Shown: positions 58,969 through 64,000 of the stretch, piece after piece
How the letters are laid out: each line of letters starts with the position of its first letter
Position numbering within the stretch: position 1 is the stretch's first letter
Assembly (NCBI GenBank): GCA_963823735.1
Contig: CAWGMO010000003.1
Span: 558,001 to 622,000 of the forward strand
Length of the DNA stretch: 64,000 bases
Reading direction: 5' to 3'
From: Actinoallomurus sp963823735
GTDB lineage: Bacteria; Actinomycetota; Actinomycetes; Streptosporangiales; Streptosporangiaceae
The notes under the pieces: generated by a model
The model's input: the letters and a program-made list of their open reading frames with translations, nothing else
What the model was told of the DNA's origin: nothing
Databases searched by the model: none
Position numbers and translations under genes: made by a program

Positions 58969-61316
58969 TCCCGCAGCCCGGGTACGAGGTCGAGCCCTGG
59001 TGCGTCCGCGAACGCTCCCTGGACCTCGACCTGCTCGCGCAGAGCGAGTCGGTCTTCGCGCTGTCCAACGGTCACGTCGGCCTGCGCGGCAACCTCGACG
59101 AGGGTGAGCCGCACGGCCTGCCGGGCACCTACCTCAACTCGGTGTTCGAGCTGCGCCCGCTGCCGTACGCCGAAGCCGGATACGGCTACCCGGAGTCGGG
59201 CCAGACGACCATCAACGTCACCAACGGCAAGCTGATCCGCCTCCTGGTGAACGACGAGCCGCTCGACGTCCGCTACGGCCAGCTCCGCTCGCACGAGCGG
59301 AGCCTGGACCTGCGCGCCGGCACCCTTACACGTGAGCTGGAGTGGACCTCACCGGCCGACGACTCGGTCAAGGTGAGGTCCGTACGCCTCGTCTCGCTCG
59401 TCCAGCGGGCCGTCACGGCCATCAGCTACGAGGTCGAGGCGGTCGACGAGGCCGTACGCATCGTCGTGCAGTCCGAGCTGGTCGCGAACGAGGCGCTGCC
59501 GGGCCCGGACAATGACCCGCGCGGGTCGGCGTCCATCGAGGCGCCGCTCATCGTCGAGGACTGCGTCGCCGCCGACCAGGGCGTGGTCATGGTGCACCAC
59601 ACCCGCGAGAGCGGGCTGCGGGTCGGCGCGGCCATGGGCCACGAGATCGACTCCCCGGACGGCACCGTCAGCACCGACGCGGCCGGCGACGTCGGGCGTG
59701 TCACGGTCGCGACCCGGCTGGAGCCGGGCCAGCGGCTTCGCCTCATCAAGTACGTCACCTACGGCTGGTCCAGCGTGCGGTCGCGGTCGGCGGTCCACGA
59801 CCAGGTGATCGCGGCGCTGGCCGGCGCGAAGCTGTCCGGCTGGGACGGCCTGCTGGAGGAGCAGCGCGCCTACCTCGACGAGTTCTGGGCCGGCGCCGAC
59901 GTCGAGGTCGACGGCGACGCCGAGGTGCAGCAGGCCGTGCGCTTCGGGCTCTTCCACGTCCTTCAGGCCGCCGCACGCGCCGAGCGCCGCCCGATCCCCG
60001 CCAAGGGGCTCACCGGGCCCGGCTATGACGGGCACACGTTCTGGGACACCGAGTCGTTCGTCCTGCCGGTGCTGACCTACACCGAGCCGCACGCCGCGGC
60101 CGACGTGCTGCGCTGGCGGCACTCGACGCTCCACCACGCGAAGGCGCGTGCCGAGCAGCTCTGCCTGAAGGGCGCGGCCTTCCCGTGGCGCACGATCGAG
60201 GGCGAGGAGTGCTCGGGCTACTGGCCGGCGGGCACCGCGGCGTTCCACATCGACGCCGACATCGCCGACGCGGTCGTCCGCTACCTCGACGCGACCGACG
60301 ACCAGGAGTTCGCCAAGGAGGTCGGCCTGGAGCTGCTCGTGGAGACCGCGCGCCTGTGGCGCAGCCTCGGCCACCACGACGCGCACGGGAGGTTTCGCAT
60401 CTCCGGCGTCACCGGGCCGGACGAGTACAGTGCGCTGGCCGACGACAACGTCTACACGAACCTCATGGCCGCCAGCAACATGCGCAACGCCGCCGACGAG
60501 GCCGAACGCCACCCCAGGGAGGCCGAGCGGCTCGGCGTCGACGACGAGGAGATGGCGTCGTGGCGTGACGCGGCGGCCGACATCTACATCCCGTTCGACG
60601 AGCGGCTGAATGTGCATCCGCAGAGCGAGGGCTTCACCGACCACGCTCGCTGGGACTTCGAGCACACCCCGCCCGAGGCCTACCCGCTGCTGATGCATTA
60701 CCCCTACTTCGACATCTACCGCAAGCAGGTCGTCAAGCAGGCGGACCTCGTGCTGGCCCTTCACCTGCGCGGCGAGGCGTTCACCGCCGAGGAGAAGGCA
60801 CGCGACTTCGCCTACTACGAGCCCCTGACGGTCCGCGACTCCTCGCTGTCGGCGGGCACCCAGGCGGTCATCGCGGCCGAGACCGGCTATCTCGACCTCG
60901 CGCACGACTACCTGGGCGAGGCCGCGCTGATGGACCTCGGCGACCTGGAGCACAACACGCGCGACGGCCTGCACATCGCCTCGCTCGCCGGCGCCTGGAC
61001 CGCCCTCGTGGCCGGGCTCGGCGGCATGCGCGTGCGTGACGGCCGCATCGGGTTCACGCCGCGCCTGCCCGGCGGGCTCAGCCGGCTGGCCTTCCGCATG
61101 AGGTTCCGCGGCCGGCGCCTCAAGATCACCGTCACGCAGAACGGCGTGACGTACGAGCTGCTCGGCGGCGACCCGATGGAGATCGGCCACAACGGCGAGC
61201 CGGTGGCGCTGAACGGCGGCGCGGTCACCCTTCCGCTGCCCGAGCTGCCGGTACGCGAGGGCCTGACCCAGCCGCCCGGCCGCGAGCCGCGGCGCCGGAG
61301 CGAGCGGAAGAAGTAG
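58965..61316 (+). CDS. GH65 glycoside phosphorylase (maltose/kojibiose/trehalose phosphorylase-like)
   Basis: A 783-residue intracellular GH65 enzyme, splitting an alpha-glucosyl disaccharide with phosphate to give beta-glucose-1-phosphate. SNGHVGLRGNLDEGEPHGLPGTYLN near the N-terminus, the barrel with GHTFWDTESFVLPVLTYTEP, the catalytic acid in SGVTGPDEYS (Glu487), HYPYFD, and the phosphate-binding SSLSAGTQAVIAAETG are the hallmarks. The start is GTG 58965, overlapping the phosphoglucomutase stop. The C-terminal basic tail (RREPRRRSERKK-like) is unusual. Disaccharide specificity is not readable from motifs. Downstream genes are on the opposite strand. Confidence 0.94.
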   Translation: MIPQPGYEVEPWCVRERSLDLDLLAQSESVFALSNGHVGLRGNLDEGEPHGLPGTYLNSVFELRPLPYAEAGYGYPESGQTTINVTNGKLIRLLVNDEPLDVRYGQLRSHERSLDLRAGTLTRELEWTSPADDSVKVRSVRLVSLVQRAVTAISYEVEAVDEAVRIVVQSELVANEALPGPDNDPRGSASIEAPLIVEDCVAADQGVVMVHHTRESGLRVGAAMGHEIDSPDGTVSTDAAGDVGRVTVATRLEPGQRLRLIKYVTYGWSSVRSRSAVHDQVIAALAGAKLSGWDGLLEEQRAYLDEFWAGADVEVDGDAEVQQAVRFGLFHVLQAAARAERRPIPAKGLTGPGYDGHTFWDTESFVLPVLTYTEPHAAADVLRWRHSTLHHAKARAEQLCLKGAAFPWRTIEGEECSGYWPAGTAAFHIDADIADAVVRYLDATDDQEFAKEVGLELLVETARLWRSLGHHDAHGRFRISGVTGPDEYSALADDNVYTNLMAASNMRNAADEAERHPREAERLGVDDEEMASWRDAAADIYIPFDERLNVHPQSEGFTDHARWDFEHTPPEAYPLLMHYPYFDIYRKQVVKQADLVLALHLRGEAFTAEEKARDFAYYEPLTVRDSSLSAGTQAVIAAETGYLDLAHDYLGEAALMDLGDLEHNTRDGLHIASLAGAWTALVAGLGGMRVRDGRIGFTPRLPGGLSRLAFRMRFRGRRLKITVTQNGVTYELLGGDPMEIGHNGEPVALNGGAVTLPLPELPVREGLTQPPGREPRRRSERKK

Positions 61317-61319
61317 GCC

Positions 61320-61775
61320 CTACAGCGAGGCGTCCGGGTTGGCGGGCACGGCCGCCTTGAGGGGGCCGGACAGCTCGATCAGCACGTCACCCGGCGGTGA
61401 GTACTTCGTCGGCACGGTCACCTCGACGTAAGCGGCGCGGCCCACGGCGGTGAACGTGACGGGCCGCGTCGTCGGCACTCCCAGCCAGGAGACGCCGTTG
61501 ATCACGACCAGCTCCGACGTGGGGTGCAGCTGCACGGGGCGCGGCACGCCGCAGCGCACCACGATGGCGGGGGAGCCCCAGGCGGTCACCAGCGGCGAGG
61601 ACGGGTCCGTCGCACGCCGCGAGGCGGAGTGCAGCTTGGCCGGAAGGCGGGCGTGCAGCGAACGACACACTTTCATCGCCGTGGGGTTCGGGCGGGGGAC
61701 GGGCACCTCGACGGAGCCTGCGCCACAGCCGGCCAGCACGATCGCCAGGCCGCCCGCCGCCAGCACACGTCTCAT
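61320..61775 (-). CDS. DUF3515 family lipoprotein
   Basis: A 151-residue lipoprotein with a lipobox AIVLAGC (Cys about 17) and a DUF3515 domain (PNPTAMKVCRSLHARLPAKL, SPAIVVRCGVPRPVQLHPTSELVVINGVSWL). Function unknown; it is normally next to ddl and an Lrp-type gene in actinobacteria. Here ddl is 15.6 kb away. ATG 61775 has no good ribosome binding site; GTG 61778 one codon earlier is possible. It is convergent with the GH65 gene, three bases apart. Confidence 0.86.
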   Translation of the reverse strand: MRRVLAAGGLAIVLAGCGAGSVEVPVPRPNPTAMKVCRSLHARLPAKLHSASRRATDPSSPLVTAWGSPAIVVRCGVPRPVQLHPTSELVVINGVSWLGVPTTRPVTFTAVGRAAYVEVTVPTKYSPPGDVLIELSGPLKAAVPANPDASL

Positions 61776-61799
61776 CACCGGCGGCAAGGCGGCCGGCGA

Positions 61800-62033
61800 T
61801 CAGATGTGAACGATCGGACAGGTGAGAGTCCGCGTGATCCCTTCGACCGACTGGATCTGCGCGACGACGAGCCTGCCCAACTCATCGACGTTGTTGGCCT
61901 CGGCGCGGACGATGACGTCGTAAGGTCCTGTCACGTCTTCGGCCAGGGTCACACCCTGAATGCCGGAGATCTCCCGCGCCACGTCGGCAGCCTTGCCGAC
62001 CTCGGTCTGGATGAGGATGTAGGCCTGCACCAT
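61800..62033 (-). CDS. Lrp/AsnC ligand-binding domain (RAM) protein
   Basis: A 77-residue stand-alone RAM domain, the effector-binding half of Lrp/AsnC regulators without DNA-binding part. MVQAYILIQTEVGKAADVAR, DVTGPYDVIVRAEANNVDELG and the end TRTLTCPIVHI match the actinobacterial stand-alone form. It probably binds amino acids and forms ring oligomers. ATG 62033 follows GGGAGG by six bases; GTG 62036 is too close. It is divergent from thiL. Confidence 0.9.
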   Translation of the reverse strand: MVQAYILIQTEVGKAADVAREISGIQGVTLAEDVTGPYDVIVRAEANNVDELGRLVVAQIQSVEGITRTLTCPIVHI

Positions 62034-62095
62034 CACGTCCTCCCTGGGACTGCCGTCAGGCGGTAACCGTACCCTGTCTTCGCAGGAGGTGGGTC

Positions 62096-63004
62096 ATCAC
62101 CATCGGGGAACTCGGCGAGTTCGGGCTCATCGCCCGCATCGCCGCACGTCTGGGCCATGGTCCGGCCGTCGAGCTCGGCCCTGGCGACGACGCCGCGGTC
62201 ATCCGCGCTCCCGGCGGGAGGGTCGTCGCGACGACCGACCTGCTGGTCGAGGGGCGCCATTTCCGCCGCGACTGGTCGCCCCCGTACGACATCGGCCGCA
62301 AGGCCGCCGCGCAGAACCTCGCCGACGTCGTCGCGATGGGCGCGCGCCCGTCCGCGCTGCTCGTCGGTTTCGGCGCGCCGCCGGAGACCTCCCTCGACTG
62401 GACCGACGCCCTGTGCGACGGGCTGCGCGACGAGTGTGACGAGGTCGGCGCGTCGGTCGCGGGAGGCGACATCGTCCGGGCGGAGAGCGTGATGCTGGCC
62501 GTGACGGCGCTCGGCGACCTCGACGGGCCCGCCGTCACGCGGTCCGGCGCGCGCCCCGGCGACGTCGTGGCGGTCTGCGGGCGCCTCGGCCACGCCGCGG
62601 CAGGCGTCGAGCTGCTCTCACGCGGCCTCTGGGAGCCCGCCGCCATGATCGACGCCCACCGGCGCCCGCGGCCCCCGTACGCGGCCGCTCTGGGCGCCTC
62701 GGGGCTCGGGGCCACGTCCATGATCGACATCAGCGACGGGCTCGTTCAAGATCTTGGTCACATCGCCGCGGCGAGCGGCGTCCTGATCCGTCTCGACGGC
62801 GCCGCGGTGCCCGGCCCGCCGGTGCCGGACGCCCGGCGGCTGGCGCTCACCGGCGGCGAGGACCACGCGTTCGCGGCGACGTTTCCCCAGGACACCGCGC
62901 TTCCCGGCGAGTGGCGAGTGATCGGGGAGGCGGTCGAGGGCACGGGTGGCGTGCTGGTCGACGGCCTGCCGTACGGCGCCGGCGGATGGGATCACTTCCG
63001 ATGA
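62096..63004 (+). CDS. thiL: thiamine-monophosphate kinase, apparent ATC start
   Basis: A 302-residue ThiL enzyme making thiamine diphosphate from thiamine monophosphate. The N-terminal TIGELGEFGLIARI, the metal-binding GPGDDAAVI, TTDLLVEGRHFRRDW, NLADVVAMGA and MIDISDGLVQDLGHIA identify it, and the normal N-terminus starts exactly at codon 62096. That codon is ATC, where ATG would be expected; AGGAGG lies six bases upstream. No ATG, GTG or TTG occurs in frame between 62042 and 62335, and the first ATG (62336) would lose the active-site aspartates. So either translation starts at ATC or a base is wrong. Confidence 0.86.
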   Translation: MTIGELGEFGLIARIAARLGHGPAVELGPGDDAAVIRAPGGRVVATTDLLVEGRHFRRDWSPPYDIGRKAAAQNLADVVAMGARPSALLVGFGAPPETSLDWTDALCDGLRDECDEVGASVAGGDIVRAESVMLAVTALGDLDGPAVTRSGARPGDVVAVCGRLGHAAAGVELLSRGLWEPAAMIDAHRRPRPPYAAALGASGLGATSMIDISDGLVQDLGHIAAASGVLIRLDGAAVPGPPVPDARRLALTGGEDHAFAATFPQDTALPGEWRVIGEAVEGTGGVLVDGLPYGAGGWDHFR

Positions 63005-63097
63005 CCGAAACGGTGAGTTGTCGCTGTTCGCGAGACTCGTCTGGTAGGCATGCCTGGTGTGCTTTTGGTATACATCCCGAGACCGGAGAGGGGCGGG

Positions 63098-63721
63098 ATG
63101 GGACGACACACCAAGGACGTGCGTGACGGCGATCCGGCCGAAGCCGACCCCCGTCACAACCGGCGGCTCGGCAAGGTGCCGCTCCTGCCGGCCGTCTCCG
63201 GGGTCGTGGTCGCCGGTGTGGTCGTGTCGGCGCTCAGCACGAAGCAGATCGCACTGAACTTCGCCGGCGGGCCGCCCGCCGCGCAGGCCGGGCAGCCGCC
63301 CCTGGTCACCGACTCCCCGCAGCCGGACATCACGCACGGCCCGCGCACCGCGCGCGACGACTCCTCGCTGAGCCCGCGCGTGGGCACCCGCGCCAGCCGC
63401 GGCACCGGCCGTAGCGTCGTCTCGGTGGCGTTCCGCAAGGTCGAGGCGCTGACGTCGGGGTTCCAGGGCCAAGTGACGATCACCAACCGTGGCCGTACGG
63501 CCGTGCGCGGCTGGACGCTGATGTTCCGCTACCCCGGCACCAAGATCATCTCGATCCGCGACGCCCGTGTTGTCCGCAAGGGCGTCACGATGATCGCGCG
63601 CAACCCCGCCGACCAGCCCTCGATCCAGCCGGGCCGCGCGGTGATCCTCCGGTTCACCGCGGTGGGCGCGGGCACGCTGACCTCCGCCTGCTCGTTCAAC
63701 GGCGCCGCGTGCCAGCCGTAG
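63098..63721 (+). CDS. single-pass membrane protein with CBM2-like domain
   Basis: A 207-residue protein: a charged cytoplasmic start (MGRHTKDVRDGD), one hydrophobic segment (LPAVSGVVVAGVVVSAL, about residues 28-45), a Pro/Ser linker, and a C-terminal domain of about 100 residues with the pattern of carbohydrate-binding module family 2: FQGQVTITNRGRTAVRGWTLMFRYPG and the closing cysteine pair (SACSFNGAACQP). The protein ending at 13455 has the same tail. GAGAGGGG precedes ATG 63098. It lies between thiL and thiD but is unlikely to work in thiamine synthesis; possibly it binds wall polysaccharide. Confidence 0.85.
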   Translation: MGRHTKDVRDGDPAEADPRHNRRLGKVPLLPAVSGVVVAGVVVSALSTKQIALNFAGGPPAAQAGQPPLVTDSPQPDITHGPRTARDDSSLSPRVGTRASRGTGRSVVSVAFRKVEALTSGFQGQVTITNRGRTAVRGWTLMFRYPGTKIISIRDARVVRKGVTMIARNPADQPSIQPGRAVILRFTAVGAGTLTSACSFNGAACQP

Positions 63722-63731
63722 TGTGAGGGCC

Positions 63732-64000
63732 ATGACGACCCCTCCCCGCGTCCTGACGGTCGCCGGTTCCGACTCCGGGGGAGGAGCGGGCATCCAGGCC
63801 GACCTCAAGACGATGCTCGCCCTCGGCGTGCACGGCATGAGCGTCGTCGCGGCCGTCACGGCGCAGAACTCCATGGGCGTCCAGGGCTACTGGGAGCTTC
63901 CGCCCGAGGCCGTACGCGCCCAGCTGGACTCCGTGCTCTCCGACATCGGCACCCAGGCCGTCAAGACCGGCATGCTCGCCTCCACGGTCCTCGTGCGGAC
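63732..64000 (+). CDS. thiD: hydroxymethylpyrimidine/phosphomethylpyrimidine kinase (partial)
   Basis: The first 89 codons of a ThiD kinase, cut by the window end. VLTVAGSDSGGGAGIQADLKTML is the diagnostic N-terminus, followed by MSVVAAVTAQNSMGVQGYW and IGTQAVKTGMLAS, which are typical. It phosphorylates HMP and HMP-phosphate in thiamine synthesis and fits with thiL just upstream. ATG 63732 follows GAGG by about five bases. Confidence 0.95.
   Translation, partial: MTTPPRVLTVAGSDSGGGAGIQADLKTMLALGVHGMSVVAAVTAQNSMGVQGYWELPPEAVRAQLDSVLSDIGTQAVKTGMLASTVLVR

Noticed and set aside
1..64000. CRISPR arrays, rRNA genes, transposases, replication origin
   Set aside because: No regularly spaced repeats, rRNA signatures, transposase motifs or DnaA-box clusters were seen.

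Overview
This is high-GC DNA with strongly GC3-biased genes, many ATGA/GTGA gene overlaps and many leaderless-looking starts. The gene families are typical of filamentous actinomycetes: an AfsR/SARP regulator, a WhiJ-type XRE gene with a DUF397 partner, CofC for coenzyme F420, NdgR next to leuCD, an HU protein, and SigB/HrdB-like sigma. I infer an actinomycete, possibly Streptosporangiales/Thermomonosporaceae-like; the sequence alone does not fix the genus.

The backbone is an ordinary actinobacterial chromosomal core: leuB, ilvE and cimA (4.0-8.8 kb), a fumarylacetoacetate-hydrolase-family gene and gltX (13.5-15.7), tRNA-Gln (21.3), tRNA-Glu (28.0), ndgR/leuC/leuD/HU/cofC/plsC/gpsA/PLP enzyme/ddl (36.9-45.7), then a DUF3515 lipoprotein, an Lrp-type protein, thiL and thiD (61.3-64.0, thiD cut by the window end). 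From memory of other actinomycetes this order is conserved, and the accessory blocks sit inside it.

Accessory blocks: (1) 0.2-4.0 kb, a ROK kinase and an APC permease divergent from a ROK repressor. (2) 9.1-13.5 kb, a gene-poor stretch and a very long disordered membrane protein ending in a CBM2-like domain, split by a one-base deletion. (3) 15.7-21.2 kb, a sugar catabolic locus (oxidoreductase, DUF993 enzyme, isomerase, MFS exporter/importer, LacI repressor) in which the oxidoreductase and the repressor are frameshifted. (4) 21.5-27.6 kb, a PaoABC-like molybdenum hydroxylase operon with a frameshifted FAD subunit, a SUKH-type gene and an acetyltransferase. (5) 28.1-36.9 kb, regulators: SARP, HATPase/DUF397/XRE, and a MerR gene divergent from a thioredoxin-like gene. 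(6) 45.7-61.3 kb, a secreted beta-propeller, a short acetamidase-like gene, a sigma factor, YceI, and a galactoside/disaccharide cassette (galT, DeoR, ABC importer, secreted alpha-galactosidase, beta-phosphoglucomutase, GH65 phosphorylase) lying between ddl and the DUF3515 gene.

The clearest regulatory story is branched-chain amino acids. A 19-base operator of the form CGTCTCG-n5-TGAGA(C/T)G stands upstream of cimA and between ndgR and leuC, with two half-sites at the leuB promoter. cimA in addition has a classical attenuator: a 14-residue leader peptide with Leu-Leu-Ile-Ile and a strong terminator. Other notable structure: a 167-base inverted-repeat element whose end supplies the stop codon of cofC, a 110-base duplication of a gene-gene junction, decayed duplications of two further gene ends, and a thiL whose only sensible start codon is ATC. 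Six one-base indels in conserved genes cluster between 12.7 and 23.2 kb, so either that stretch is poorly sequenced or these accessory genes are decaying.
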